From Enoplosus armatus (Eukaryota; Chordata; Actinopteri; Centrarchiformes; Enoplosidae), in NCBI RefSeq assembly GCF_043641665.1, contig NC_092193.1, positions 14,951,501 to 15,015,500 on the forward strand: DNA of 64,000 nucleotides. The letters are read 5' to 3'. A model generated the notes under the pieces. The model made no database searches, was not told the DNA's origin, and worked only from the letters and a program-made list of their open reading frames with translations. Positions 13,719 to 25,300 of the stretch are shown here, piece by piece (position 1 is the stretch's first letter; each line of letters opens with the position of its first letter). The position numbers were made by a program, and so were the translations under genes.

Positions 13719-13876
13719 GACACACAAACACAAACACAGCGGGAGGGAAACATACCCTCTACGGGGACGTAGCTGAGTGGACTTGGTTCCTCTGGGAACG
13801 AGCCATCAGCCAGATGAAGCAGCAGGAGGAGAAATGTGAGGGGAGGAGCCATGGTCGCCATGGCAGCAACACACAT
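871..13876 (-). CDS. sema6b: Semaphorin-6B, whole coding region (16 coding exons)
   Basis: Transmembrane guidance cue of class 6; known mammalian SEMA6B signals through plexin-A receptors. Splicing the 16 exons listed separately gives 895 residues from the ATG at 13861, close to the 888 of human SEMA6B. Seen in order: signal peptide (about 1-20, a Leu run), Sema propeller (about 37-500, with motifs [36 protein letters not shown] and [12 protein letters not shown]), PSI module (about 505-550, DPYCGW), short stalk, one membrane span (about 585-609) and a cytoplasmic tail of about 286 residues. The 6B assignment rests on tail and stalk motifs shared with human 6B: GDCDG, LLPTPE-like FLPTPEHTP, and [11 protein letters not shown]. 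The tail also has [10 protein letters not shown], a possible EVH1/SH3 ligand (inference). The gene is head-to-head with abhd17a, about 1.7 kb from it if the proposed first exon is right. Confidence 0.95.
1860..3253 (-). other. sema6b: sema6b last intron
   Basis: GT-AG intron between the post-PSI exon and the stalk/tail exon. Apart from pyrimidine-rich stretches around 2200-2260 I see no gene or repeat in it. Confidence 0.8.
3254..3315 (-). CDS. sema6b: sema6b coding exon 15
   Basis: 62 nt encoding [20 protein letters not shown], matching the post-PSI segment of human SEMA6B almost residue for residue. Acceptor CTGCAG, donor GTAGGT. Confidence 0.9.
4278..4320. repeat. (GT)n microsatellite
   Basis: About 43 bp of GT, starting 12 nt inside the intron downstream of the sema6b PSI exon (it reads as CA in the sema6b transcript). 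Confidence 0.95.
4333..4410 (-). CDS. sema6b: sema6b coding exon 14 (PSI core)
   Basis: 78 nt encoding [20 protein letters not shown], the PSI core. Phase 2 at both ends, so skipping it would keep the frame. The upstream intron ends in a TG repeat that reaches the acceptor, and the downstream intron carries a CA repeat starting 13 nt after the donor (GTGAGG). Confidence 0.9.
4412..4514. repeat. (CA)n microsatellite, slightly interrupted
   Basis: About 100 bp of CA ending at the acceptor of the sema6b PSI exon (it reads as UG in the transcript). Confidence 0.95.
5329..5469 (-). CDS. sema6b: sema6b coding exon 13
   Basis: 141 nt encoding the end of the Sema domain and entry to PSI ([20 protein letters not shown] ... 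CHLHSRCMK). Acceptor CTGCAG, donor GTAAGT. Confidence 0.9.
6376..6552 (-). CDS. sema6b: sema6b coding exon 12
   Basis: 177 nt encoding [33 protein letters not shown] and [13 protein letters not shown], the last propeller blades. Acceptor ATCTAG, donor GTGAGT. Confidence 0.92.
6646..6795 (-). CDS. sema6b: sema6b coding exon 11
   Basis: 150 nt encoding [11 protein letters not shown] ... [17 protein letters not shown]. Acceptor TCTGTAG, donor GTACAT. Confidence 0.93.
7074..7205 (-). CDS. sema6b: sema6b coding exon 10
   Basis: 132 nt encoding [11 protein letters not shown] ... [20 protein letters not shown]. Acceptor TGCTAG, donor GTATTG; both ends split codons. Confidence 0.93.
7293..7510 (-). 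CDS. sema6b: sema6b coding exon 9
   Basis: 218 nt encoding [39 protein letters not shown] and [11 protein letters not shown]. Acceptor ATTCCAG, donor GTACAG. Confidence 0.94.
7599..7687 (-). CDS. sema6b: sema6b coding exon 8
   Basis: 89 nt encoding [20 protein letters not shown] and AMEFHHLEK; the YFFFRE strand is diagnostic of the Sema propeller. Acceptor TTTTCAG, donor GTGCTC. Confidence 0.92.
8316..8435 (-). CDS. sema6b: sema6b coding exon 7
   Basis: 120 nt encoding [20 protein letters not shown] and the [12 protein letters not shown] segment. Acceptor CTCTCAG, donor GTACTT. Confidence 0.93.
8700..8790 (-). CDS. sema6b: sema6b coding exon 6
   Basis: 91 nt encoding [20 protein letters not shown] and HANVALFA, typical of class 6. 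Acceptor TTGCAG, donor GTAGTG. Confidence 0.93.
8874..8972 (-). CDS. sema6b: sema6b coding exon 5
   Basis: 99 nt, phase 0, encoding [10 protein letters not shown] ... [12 protein letters not shown], a hallmark Sema-domain strand. Acceptor GTCACAG, donor GTTAGT. Confidence 0.93.
9845..10390. repeat. Interspersed foldback repeat, copy 1
   Basis: The two ends are inverted copies: GAGAAATACACTTATTTGC near 9868 pairs with the reverse complement of ATGAGTGTATTTCCC near 10370, and CAGCTTGTTAGCTTAGCT near 9927 with the 3' AGCTAAGCTAACGAGCTGCT. In a sema6b intron. I recognise the sequence as a common percomorph repeat but cannot name its family. Confidence 0.75.
11418..11480 (-). CDS. sema6b: sema6b coding exon 4
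   Basis: 63 nt, phase 0 at both ends, encoding KRTWES ... CRMKGKHE, the conserved semaphorin RMKGK segment. Acceptor GGCAG, donor GTACAG. Confidence 0.9.
11555..11586. repeat. (GT)n microsatellite
   Basis: About 32 bp, in the short intron between sema6b coding exons 3 and 4. Confidence 0.95.
11605..11665 (-). CDS. sema6b: sema6b coding exon 3
   Basis: 61 nt encoding [20 protein letters not shown] of the first propeller blade. Acceptor TTTCTAG, donor GTAAGA; joins exon 2 through a split Arg codon. Confidence 0.88.
12603..12714 (-). CDS. sema6b: sema6b coding exon 2
   Basis: 112 nt encoding the start of the Sema domain ([11 protein letters not shown] ... [10 protein letters not shown]). The acceptor ATGTCAG is preceded by a long TG repeat instead of a pyrimidine tract; the donor is GTAACC. 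Confidence 0.88.
12724..12768. repeat. (CA)n microsatellite
   Basis: About 45 bp; reads as UG immediately upstream of the acceptor of sema6b coding exon 2. Confidence 0.95.
13427..13460. repeat. (TC)n microsatellite
   Basis: About 34 bp, in sema6b intron between coding exons 1 and 2. Confidence 0.95.
13657..13716. repeat. (CA)n microsatellite
   Basis: About 60 bp, some 40 nt downstream of the donor of sema6b coding exon 1. Confidence 0.95.
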
Positions 13877-13879
13877 GCA
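13756..13879 (-). CDS. sema6b: sema6b coding exon 1 (signal peptide)
   Basis: Acceptor TTAACAG lies just above 13879 and donor GTATGT just below 13756. Three in-frame ATGs (13876, 13861, 13852) precede a hydrophobic Leu run. The 13861 ATG has the best Kozak context (GCCATGG) and is my preferred start. The exon ends one base into a Val codon. Confidence 0.85.
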
Positions 13880-14589
13880 CTGTTAACACAGAGAGAGGGG
13901 AGAGAAAAATGTCATTGTGGTGTTCTCAATATTTTTCTGTGTGTGTGTGAATGTGCGAGAGTGACCTTTTGACAGATTTCTTGATCAACAGGCATCTGTG
14001 TGTGTGTGTGTGTGTGTGAGAGAGGGGACAGGGTCAGAAGTGCAGCAGGGTGACTGCTGTCACCAACCTGGCTTCAGCAGGGAGCTAATGTGTTTCTGTT
14101 GTCTGCTTAGTGGTGTAATGGGGATCTATTGTCAGAAATGTCACTCCATTGTCTAACAGTTTGAATTGAAGGGGATACTCACAGCCATATAACACACTGA
14201 GAGACAAAACATTCACTGGATTACAAAGCCACTTTGGGAGGTAATGTTCCTTTCACTAATTGTGTTTCTATGCGGACATATGGAGGTTATATTACTGGTA
14301 ATTAGTGATAAAAAAGGAATAGCTGGTCTTCATAGATCAGAGAATGAGAGGAGAAAAAGGAGAGATGAAGGGAGGGACTCGGGTGAGCTGGACAATGTCT
14401 TTCTAAAGGTCAAAAGTCAAGAATGCCCTAAATCGTGAGCAAGGAAAAGGGGAGGAAACAGATCCTGGTCTTTAAAAAGAGACCACAAAAGGGTCATACT
14501 ATGCAACATATGTGCACACACACACAAAACATGACTAGTGGCTCTGTGAAGCTGTACTGCGGCACAGCGGCACTTCCAACTAAATGCTT

Positions 14590-14980
14590 ACATCAGCATG
14601 CTAACTAACTCACAATGACAATGCTAACACGCTGATGTTTAGCAGGTATCATCTTTACCGTGTTCACCATCTTGGTTTAGCATGTTAACATTTGCTTATT
14701 TGCATTAAACACCAAGTACAGCCGAGGCTGATGTAAATGTAATTAGTTTTGCAGGTATTTATCATGAAACAAAGTACAGGACAGATAGACATTTTGACCT
14801 GACGGTGGTGCGAAACGAAAAGAAGTCTGTTGGATTTGTCCTCTGGGGACCATTAATGTCTGTTCAAAATGTCATGGTAATCCATCGAATACCTTTTGAG
14901 ACATTTCAGTCTGTACTAAAGTGGTGGACCAACAGACACACCGACATTGCCATCCATGTTAAAAACCCAAGCAGTCAAAC
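14590..14980 (+). repeat. Second interspersed repeat family (percomorph type)
   Basis: Segments such as GCTAACACGCTGATGTTTAG, AGTTTTGCAGGTATTTATCA, ATTTTGACCTGA and AAAGTGGTGGACCAACAGAC belong to an abundant percomorph repeat I recognise but cannot name. Open frames across it are therefore not genes. Confidence 0.65.
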
Positions 14981-17900
14981 GTCCCCATGCTGTACATCAG
15001 CATCTCTTTCACCTATAAAACCAAGACAGTGGAATAACACTGCTGCACATAAGTTACTACCAGTCATAAATTGCTTCAGCCACACCACCAAACACATGTT
15101 TAAATGTAGAAGATTTTCTTTGCATTTACTCGAAATGCCTGTGGCTCAGCTACACAGCTTGTGTGGCAGAGCGAACCGTCTTTGATGTGAGAATACTTTG
15201 AAAAAGAAGAGGAGATATAAAGAGAGGGAAAGAAAAGACAAGACAAATGAGGAGAACAAAAAAGGGTGGAGCACCTCTTGTCTTGGGGAGCTGAGAGCGC
15301 TGCTAAAATCCTAGAAAACATGGAGTTTGATGGAACACAAATGAAAAGAAAGGCAAGAAATGGAAGAAAAGAGATGTGAGCAATATGAATGCTGTTCCCA
15401 TCAAATCAACCTGAATACCATATCTCTCCCCCAACCCCCACTTATTTCCTTTCATCCCCTGTCTCTCTCCCTCCATCACCCACCTCCTCTCGTCATTTCT
15501 CTTTCTTTATATCTCTCGGCTTGTCTGTTCCAGGACAAAAACGCTACGACTGTTTTCAAAGATAGAACACCAGGTAGAGAGGTAGATGTGTTAGTTGCTA
15601 AGGTGATGACAACTGCTATTTGAAGCACACAGATACACCCAGATGTAACACGCACATGCTCGTATACATAAGCACATTCACCTGTGTTGCCAACACTTCA
15701 GACATGTGCATGCGCTTGAGTGACAAGCTGTTTGAAGACATCAGTGAGGCGATGTGGGCTGCATACTATACACTGGGGGCCACTTCAAATGAAATTCTAG
15801 CCCAGAGATTGCAGGTTTGACGTCTCTCAGCCTTCTCCTCATCAGAAGCATTGGAGGAGCCCTGAGGGGGGTGGAAGGTTTGTTATGTCTGACTCTCCGT
15901 TGGGATTCCCTGAACTAGAACTGATTGAGTCAGGTTTAGGGTCAGCCCCATTTCATTATGGCCATTTCATGAGAGGGATCCAAATTTGGTGCTTAAACCT
16001 AAAATGAAATTCTGTTGTCTTGTATGCGCTGAAAGGATGGATGGATGTAATTAAATGAAACGTGTGTTCCAGTAAGATTAGGCATCATATGGTTATGGAC
16101 CAGCTTTGTCACATTAACCCCTTCACACCGAGTGATAAAAATCACACTCCTTGTTCTCAGAGTCAGAACTCAGTCAAATCTGAACACGCAGACATGATAC
16201 ACATATTGTTAGATTCAGTGTGACTAACACTCCGAGAATGCCATTACCAATGTCCATCATGTAATAAACGTCTATACAAATCATCACATTTTTAAGTTTA
16301 CTTCAGTATCATAGTATTCCAGTATACTTTGAATGGTACCAATTTGCCAAAATGTAAACATATTTGCAACATTATACTTCCTGTTTACATCCCCCAAGCA
16401 TTATTGGAATTGTAGTTCCAAAAGTAGAAAGTAATATGATAGTAATATTATAATAATATTAGTGTCAAAATCCATCAATATTCACTTTTTTCATGTTGCA
16501 CTATCACTGTCTAACTTGTTTAACATTAGTGAGGCTCAGAATGTCCCATCACCATGTTCTTATATTCCTGAAACACTGACATTCTCATCTGTCCGTCCAT
16601 GCACAGATATTAGCCTTGTCTTGAAAACCTGTTGACATACAGGGAAAAAACGCAAACAATTTTAAATTCCTTACAACAATTTAGCATAAAACTGTGCTAA
16701 AACATGAATAGTACAATTTACATGCAAACTGATAGCATTTATAAGTAGCTCAGCTTATTCTGACATGACCACATATAGCATGTACATGTAATGCATGTAA
16801 TGAAATGCACTAAAAGCCTAAAAGCCTGCAACTAAAGAGAGAAAAAAACGAGCAAAGAAGCCTAGGGTTCAAAGCTGGGCATCCCTCTTCCCTTCCTCAC
16901 TCTTTCTCTCTCACACACACAGACACATTTGCCAAACAGCCTTCACATGCTAGATACCAAAACCCTGCGGACAATCATTGATGCAGCCCCCTCATTAGAA
17001 CGCTTATTGATTAAGATTATTGATCCATAAGATAGACCAACAGATCTGGGCCAAGGCCAACATGTTAGAACTCTGCTGCTGGCCAGTGCCATGACAAAGG
17101 CAGTATTTTTAACGCTCTGGTCTATAAAAAGAGGTTTGAGCGCTTTGACGTTTGGTTATCAAGGGTTCTGAGTTTTCCCCACTGAGCCGAAAGAGACGAG
17201 AGAGATGAAGGATGAAAGACAGAGAAGGTTTGAGTAAAAGACAAAAAAACAAGAGGACGAGTGATACCGCCTGCTACAGACTTCCAGCTCATCAAGCTAT
17301 AAAAAACAGACCGCTGGTGACAGAATGAGTATCAGGAAATCAAGGGAAGAGAGACGAGCGAGCGGAGAGAAGAAAGGCTGTTATGCTATTTGTGTCAGAT
17401 CATGTCGGAGTGATAGGATTAAATGGTGTGACACTGACGCGGTTATCATGGGACGCATGTAATGTCGGCGACCGCCACATAGTGTAATCTACCCTCATCA
17501 GGCAGCCCATTAGCAAATCACCTGCTAACACTCACATCATTAACCAATCAGCAGGTCATCTGAAGGAGCATAATCACCTGCTTTCACCTGTTATCAAGTC
17601 TGTCCATATGTTTTGTCCTCCTGAGCTCCATTTCATAAAGTCTTTTTCTCCAGTGTTTTGTCCACCTGCCTCAGCGGATCTGACAGGAATGACAGCAGCA
17701 TCCTGGGAATTTCTATACACCCCCCCCCCACCACCACCACCAGTATGTCAACAAGCTGTAAGAAATATATCTATTTAATGATTATATATTTAATATTTAC
17801 CCAAGATCCCATCCTAAAATGCCTCAGTGGCCTTTAGTGTATATTGGACATGTTCATATTTGCACAAGGCATCTCAACTATTAAAGCTGCTGAGCAAGAT

Positions 17901-19989
17901 CAATACACTCTCATCCCACTAAACAGAGAAAGAATAAAGAGCACCATCCCTATCCACACTGAGAGGCATTTACTGACCACGAGGAAACACCGAGACATAA
18001 ATTCAAAAGCCCTCAGCAGTCCGTCTGAAGGCACAGATACACTAACGCTAACCAAACCCAACGTCATGGATGCTGCGAGCACTGTTGTCGAGATGCTCGA
18101 GCCATGACCTGTGCTGCACCCAACTACAGTGCAGCCATTAATTCATCCTTTGATATGTGTGTGTGACAGAAATGGGATGAGAAAAATCTAAAAACACATT
18201 TTTCCGTGGCGTTGAAATCTCTTCACTGTATCAGAATTGTGTTTTCTGATGCGTTGCGTTTAATCTGTTGTTGTGATTAGGTCTACAGGCAAAAATCTTT
18301 CTCTCTCTCTCTCAGTTTTATCCCTCTGTCTCTCGCTCTCTCTTTAGCTGCTGCAGCCACTCCACTCTGTGCCTTTGTTACCGTAGCAACCAATAGCAAA
18401 GCTAGGCAGAGATGTTCTATTGCAGTAGATGTAAAAGCGGGGAGGGCGGGTTCGCCCTATAACACATATGCATGTGAACATATGTGTGAGCATACACACA
18501 CATGCATACACGCACACACACTTAAGCATGAACCCAGATCCATGGACATTCATATGAGTGTGCATGAACACATACATGGACACAGACATGGGGAGGCGGG
18601 GGTCCCCTCTCTCTCAGCAAGGAGGGGGATGGGGGAGCTGCAAGCATTTTGTCTCCACATTACCAATGCACTGGCAAGACAGTAAAGCTCATCTGAAATC
18701 AATAGATCAACAATGGAAAATATTTATTGAAGACACAACAATGAATTTACTACACATTCACTTTGAAAAGATGCTTACTGCTGAGCCTTTTTTCATGGGG
18801 TTTCCCCTTCAGAGATGTAATATTTCAGCTATCAGCCTGTTTATGTAAAACCATTCAGACTCATTAAACTTTACTGGGCATAAGGTAAGCTGTGACGCCA
18901 TAAACGTGATTACTTGAAGAAGTATGTGTGAGGATAGCTCTCTTTTTTGTTGATGGAAGCTCTGAGACTTCCTCTGCTGGATTATTATGACAGGTTGATT
19001 TACAATTTAAAAAAAATGATGGATCAAGAAAGATAAAGTTGGATTCAAAAGTGTAAACTGTAAATCAAAAAAGAAAAAAGAAAAAAAAAAAAGATGTGAT
19101 ATATCAACTTGAAGACTCGGCTGAAACAGAATCCTTTACGCCCTCTTCTCATTTGTAACACACTTGCTCCTTGAGGACAGTATGCAGGTTAAAGCCCGGA
19201 ATAAAGTAAAATGGCCTGAGGGTAGAAACACAGACACAGGCTAAACTGGGAGAAGTGGGTCACCTTCACACTTCAGTACTCCACCCTACAAGCACTACAG
19301 CTTCATTAATAGACTTAAAACTGATTTCCACTGAAAATGGAAAGTGCACGAACAAAACGTAACTGTGACAGAATGTTTGTTTCACTACGACACAGTGCTG
19401 ATTCCAGAGACTAGTACAAGTTCAGAAAAACATTATATGGCTCCACAAAATAACAACACCAGCAGGTGCATTACGTAACAGATGTCTGCACCTCGAGCTT
19501 TAAGACAAAGTTGTTAAGAGTTCCCCAGTTAAAGGATTGGATCGATGTGATACACACAGCAGCTTTCTCAAGTTTACTTCACACTCAGGTTGTGAAACTC
19601 TACCACGGGGAGAAAAGTCTCACAATCCAGCTTGTGTAGCCTTTCATACCCAGATTCATGTCACGCAAATTAACTGGAAGACTAAGACTAAAATTTCACT
19701 GATTACACAGTAAAAAGACAGAATAAACATGGCTGGAGCATCTGTAACGTCACCCATAGAGATGTTTTGAAGCTTAGACTTGTGATTGCTCCTGTCCATC
19801 ATACCACTTTTTTAGGTTTAATATTTTATTTTTTGAAAGAAATTGAATTTTTTTTTTTAATTAATCACAAAGACACACTGTTGAAAAAAGTTAACTTGGA
19901 AAACATAACAATGTGCTGACTTTTTTTTTCCTCTCTCACTCACTTCAGAGTTTTCGGAAACAAGTATTTAACGACGAAATATTAGCACT

Positions 19990-20255
19990 TTCACCTGAAC
20001 GCTGAATTCACATTTGTACAGTTTACGTTTTTGAATGGATTAAACAAATAAGATCTGTTGATCAGTGAGCTTTAGAGGTGTTGGTATAGCCAGGCTAGCC
20101 CCCCACTCCCCTCTACAGTCTTTGTGTTAAGCTAAGCTAACTGTTGGCTGTAGCTGTTTATATTAACGAACATACATGAGAGCTGTATCAATCTTTTCAT
20201 CTGACTCTCCACTAGAAAACAAATTAGCATATTTCCTGTTGAACTGTTCCTTTAA
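19990..20255. repeat. Interspersed foldback repeat, copy 2 (3' arm)
   Basis: Shares TGGATTAAACAAATAAGATC, GTTAAGCTAAGCTAACTG and GAGAGCTGTATCAATCTT-type segments with copies 1 and 5. The 5' arm is missing or decayed. Confidence 0.65.
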
Positions 20256-20624
20256 TTTCACATAATCATACTTTGTAAAGATTACTAACTCAGTTGGTGA
20301 ATGTTGGTTGAGTCCACACATTGCTGCAGGGGTAACTGTGGTTTTATGAATGTATGAATGAATGTCAGGTATTGCCAACTGGGGCTTCAGAGTTTGATGC
20401 AAGTTCAAAATGGTTGCTGTGAGAATAATTATTACTGGTATTAGAAATCTCCCATAACAGGAGGCAGAACTGGTAGAGCCACATGGTGTCAAAGCAAACA
20501 TGTTGGGGTGAAGAGAAATGAACGCACATATTTATTCAGATAGACCATTTCACATGCACTCATATACAAACACAGGGGTGAGCAAATGTGTTGTCGCACA
20601 TGCACACCCATGCACGCACGCACG

Positions 20625-20627
<3 letters not shown>

Positions 20628-20684
<57 letters not shown>

Positions 20685-20699
20685 CGCACACACAAACAC
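20628..20699. repeat. (CA)n microsatellite
   Basis: About 70 bp with a few CG interruptions, in sema6b intron 1. Long Thr-His open frames here are artefacts of the repeat. Confidence 0.95.
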
Positions 20700-21424
20700 A
20701 AACAATCATGCTCTCTTCAGCAGAGGAATCACTGTGTCAAGTCTTTATCTTATCGAGGTGGAGGCGATATTCCCTCAAGTGGCTGCCTGTCTCCTCCGAG
20801 CAGGTCTAATCAGAGTTAGGGGAATCTGTCTTTTGCTGTTAAATATCCTAAAATACTATTCAATCTACAGGGCCGTTTCTATACTAATGCAAAGGTTACC
20901 TCTGCATAGGAACAAGCTGTGTGCTGTTAGGTTACATGTTTGTGTACGAAAGAGGAAAAAAAGATAGAAAGAAGAGAGAGTGAGAGTGAATGAACGAAAA
21001 GGAGAGAAGAAAAGAGAAGATGGTAGCGTAGAGACAGAAGGGAGATGAGGGAAGAGAAGAGTGAAGATACAGAGGCAGAGAGGAAGGGAGATATTCCCCT
21101 GGGTGAGTGCCATAGGTAATTAAAATAGGATGGACAGAGCTGGAGTCTAGCCAGAGAGAGCTCCATCTCCCCTCAGACTTCTTCCCCAATCAGGCCTTCT
21201 GCCTAAAGCCAAATTGCTGCTAGTGACGGACACACAGTAGTCTATAGATACAGTGAGTTATCAGCTTATGGATAATAGACATTATCCATACAGTGGGATA
21301 AACAGCTCAGGAAAGCAGGTGCAAAGCAGTCAAACACTCGCAAATGATGAAATTTGGGCTACAAAACAGGTAATGTGTATGCTTCTGGTGCTGCACTGAG
21401 ACAGAAATGCACAGACATGCACAT

Positions 21425-21425
<1 letters not shown>

Positions 21426-21472
<47 letters not shown>
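21426..21472. repeat. (CA)n microsatellite
   Basis: About 47 bp, in sema6b intron 1. Confidence 0.95.
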
Positions 21473-21474
<2 letters not shown>

Positions 21475-22280
21475 TTATGGTGCTATACAAAGCTGCAGCA
21501 AGGGCAAACGTTACTAACCGGAGTTTGACTGCAGTAAGCACATATACATTCACTGCACAGCTCTGAGCTGGAGGCGAGCACATGAGTATGCAGTGCACGC
21601 ACTCAGACACACGCTATGAGCACAGAGTCGAACACACGCACACTCCAGCGCGTACGACAGCAATGAAGATGCTGAAGATGACAAGGGTTTTTCATCTGTG
21701 AATTTGACCCGTTTTCATGCTGTTAATATTCTGTTTTGTCACACAGTGTTAATGGTGCACTTTGTACTGTACAGGGCAGTCCACTGACATCTTTTCTTCT
21801 GCTTAAGTGTGTCTTAAGCTAACCTTTGTGATTTTCTAATATATTGCACAAAGAGGAATCATGTTATATCTTGGAAATTGGTGCTCTATTCATATAAATA
21901 AATTGTGATACTAGCTGAAATATTATTCTTTTGTTATATTTTTGGTTTGTTTGCTTGCTAACCACAGTCCAACATCTCCCTGCCTTTCATTTTTCTACTT
22001 CAACAAAGACTATGCTAAATAGGCTGTGCTAATGTCTCAACGTGGCAGCCATTACCATACATCTCATAGCCTGTTAGTGACTTCTCTTTTGCCGGCGTAG
22101 AAAGGAGGCACAGGCTGAAAGGTAGCTCATATTCTCGTCGTGTTGTTCTTTGTGCGCTGTGATCACCAGTATGGGTAAATATAGCTATTTTGGCTGAAGC
22201 CAGCTAAGAGGATCACAGCTCACAATAGGTGGTCTACACACAACAGATAACAAAATGCCAAAGAACCTGCTTGTGGATTG

Positions 22281-22309
22281 ACACATGCACACATGCACAC
22301 ATGCACACA

Positions 22310-22364
<55 letters not shown>

Positions 22365-22370
22365 ACACAC
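22281..22370. repeat. ACACATGC tandem units followed by (CA)n
   Basis: Three 10-bp units containing ACATGCAC lead into about 55 bp of CA. In sema6b intron 1. Confidence 0.92.
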
Positions 22371-25300
22371 CACTACCCAGAGACAACACCTCCCCTGAGA
22401 GCTTTCTCTCCTCCTCGCAGGTATAATTGTGTTTCTGCTGTACTTTACTCCTCTCTGCTCAGTTGTGACTGGGCCCCACATGAAAAGCCATAATTAAAAG
22501 AGAGAAAAGTTGTGTTTGTTGCAAAGAAGGGATGGGTGTGGGAGAGGACAGGATGAAGGAAGGGGAAAGATTAGCCACAACAAAGCTTCATCAGGCTCCA
22601 AAACAATCTCGAGTAGCTGGGAGACAAAGGACTTGGATGTGCCTTTATCTCCCAATGAAAAAGTCCTTCCAATCCCTGTGGCTAAGCTGCCATAACTAAA
22701 GCCCGCCGTTGGTTTAGGTCTTCGCTGAATTTTGTTGGACAACAAAAGCAGCAAAATATATCATAAGATAGACCAAGCTCCCGAGAAATGTATATCCCTC
22801 CATTCATTTTGTGCAAAGAAGTAAAAAGTCAAGTGCCTCTGCAGTGACATTTGAGGAAAGGTTATTTTGTTATTGGTTTATTTTGTTTTTGTGTGCATAC
22901 AGATGTGTGTGAGTGCCTCAGTGAAAGCATGAAGTGGACAGTCATTTTCCCACTTTTGAGATTTCGTGATGTAAATGAGATCACAGAAGGTAAAAGATCA
23001 GACTACCTTTGTCGTTGTAAGTTGAAACAGCTGCGATATCACTCGCAACCAAATTGCCAGGCAGTTAAACGTGAGGACCAGCTGCGTGCAAAGAGATCTT
23101 CATTTGAGAGACAAACTAACTCGTACTTTTTATGACCCTCACACACACTATAACCAATACACACACACACACACTATAACCAATACACGCACACAAAAAA
23201 GCATGTGTGTACCCTAAACAGACACACTCTCACAGATCACGCATGTGCTATCATCTACTATTATCATTAGTGTCAGAGGTGTTGTTAACATGATACAGTG
23301 GACAGAACGATAAACTGCAAACTGAACACACATGTTAGCATGTTATAGCATGTGCAGAGACCACACAGTATGCACAGGGATGCATTAAAAAAAGGCTGCA
23401 CCTCAGGGGAGGAATCAGTGAAGACAGAGAGTCATAAAACTGAAGATGCATGGCCACTGTAAAGTGGGATTCTTACATTGAAAACAACTGCAAGGCATTA
23501 TTACACGGTATATGTGGCCGATACAGCAACCAAATCCACATGGTGGATTGTGGTGTCCAGTTTATGGAATGGACTTCATAAACTCATAGATGAATTCAAT
23601 GGACAATTTACAGCAGAGTTTGCTATAGGTAAAGCTCCTCGCCTTGTGTGGTACCTATTATCTCACTCTTTTACTTTTCAAACATCTGGAAACACTCACA
23701 TCCAAAAAGCCCAGTTAGGCTCCTGAAAGCCTCTCACATCAACACAGAGAATGTTTTGCATAAGGGAGTTTTTTAAATATACCTGTCTCAGAATAAGAGC
23801 TTGTTTCTGACAAGTAAAGAAAGCATGCCTGCATGACTCCTGACCCTCTGGCCCTCTTAATCCCGCACAATGACTCCCTGAGGTCTGCACTCTGAGGACA
23901 CTGCTGGAATAGGTCACCCAGCAGATGCCTGCCCAGCGAGCTCCTTCTGATCTTATTGCCCCGAGGTCTGCGGACTTCAACACCCTTTTCAAGTGCTGAT
24001 TTTGCACTAAAGAATCCCACCGAACCCTACCTCTAGATAAACACTGCACTCTGTGTGAAACTGCAACTTCAAACGACTCTGTAACTGGCTGATTTTAAGG
24101 AAAATAACCATTCTTTCAAATCTCTTGACACTAGTCATAACTTTTCTTTATTTTATGATCAGATTAGAGAATAATCCCGTCTGCTCTCTGACGCAGAGAG
24201 GGCTGGTTTCTTTAGGGCAGATGGGAGTTGATAGAGCAAGTTTTGAAAGTTACATAAAGTTCATCTAAACACTATAAGAGCGCACATTAACATTCCTTCA
24301 TACATAAGCAGAGCAGTGAGTGGGCGGCATCTCCAGACTGTGTGAAAACAAAGAAATCTACAGTGAGGATAGGTTACAGCAAGGAAAAGAATTAGGAGAA
24401 AAAACATCAAGTTGTTTTAAGAAAAAAAATCTTTTGGTAGCTTTAAAATGGAAAGAAGCAAATCCACCCCATTGTCTGATATGAAGAAGAGACAGAAAAC
24501 TGAAGGTTTAGTGGCAGCTTAGAGCCCCACAGTGTTAAAACCAGGAGTGTTTGAGTCAGTCAATGTTCCTCTCTGTGTACCAGCGGTAAAGACAGGCAAT
24601 TTGTCGCCGATTGCTTGATGTAGTCTCTTGGCGATAGGAACAGAGAAGCTGTTAGGTAACATCTCTCTCCTTCCAACATCTTCTGTCTGTTTCATCTCAC
24701 TCTATTTAACACACACAAAGACACACAGACAAGGTCTCAGACAGTCATTCTACAGATTTTTTATAAACGTGGTCCTTAGCAACCCCAACACACTAATCTG
24801 CCGTCGATTTACTCTCTTTGTGGAGTAAGGCTGTATTATGCTGCAATCCAATCTCATTTTTCCCCCCGTGCTTGAGATGCCCTGTTTGCGGCTTAGCATG
24901 TGTGATTGAATAGGGTCCTATGTGATCAATGGAGCTCATTAAATGTCCCTGTGGGCAGTTGTCTCACCCTGAGGCCCTCGTAGATTGCTTTTACCTGCAG
25001 CCTGCTCTGCCTTATTGCTTCAAGTGGTTCCAACTTTGTTTGCAGCATAATTAATTCTATAATTGAATTACTCAAGCCTGGCCTTTGCATGCTATTTTCC
25101 TAAATCTCAACTGAAGTATCCATTTGGTTCCCTTCACTATGGGCTGTGGGTGTTTTGGTGTTAGAGGATGGGTGGGGTGTTCGACTGCCTTCCAAAGGGA
25201 GGCCGAGGGAAACAGTGGCTGCACCTGTTGTTCCCTGCGGTTGCTGTGTGGTGGGGTTAGCACCTGCTCACACGGCTGCTGTGTGGCTGTCTGTGTGGGC

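Noticed and set aside
13592..13972. 126-residue plus-strand frame over sema6b coding exon 1
   Set aside because: Antisense shadow passing through a CA repeat; the minus-strand signal-peptide exon explains the region.
14805..15185. 126-residue plus-strand frame in sema6b intron 1
   Set aside because: Its first half lies in an interspersed repeat and the rest shows no protein similarity.
19650..19700. TGGAAGACTAAGACTA, resembling the start of miR-7, considered because human MIR7-3 is on 19p13.3
   Set aside because: It departs from the miR-7 seed region after ten bases and no hairpin partner is visible nearby.
22281..22370. Short tandem ACACATGC units considered as a CRISPR-like array
   Set aside because: The units are contiguous without unique spacers and grade into a CA repeat; the genome is eukaryotic.
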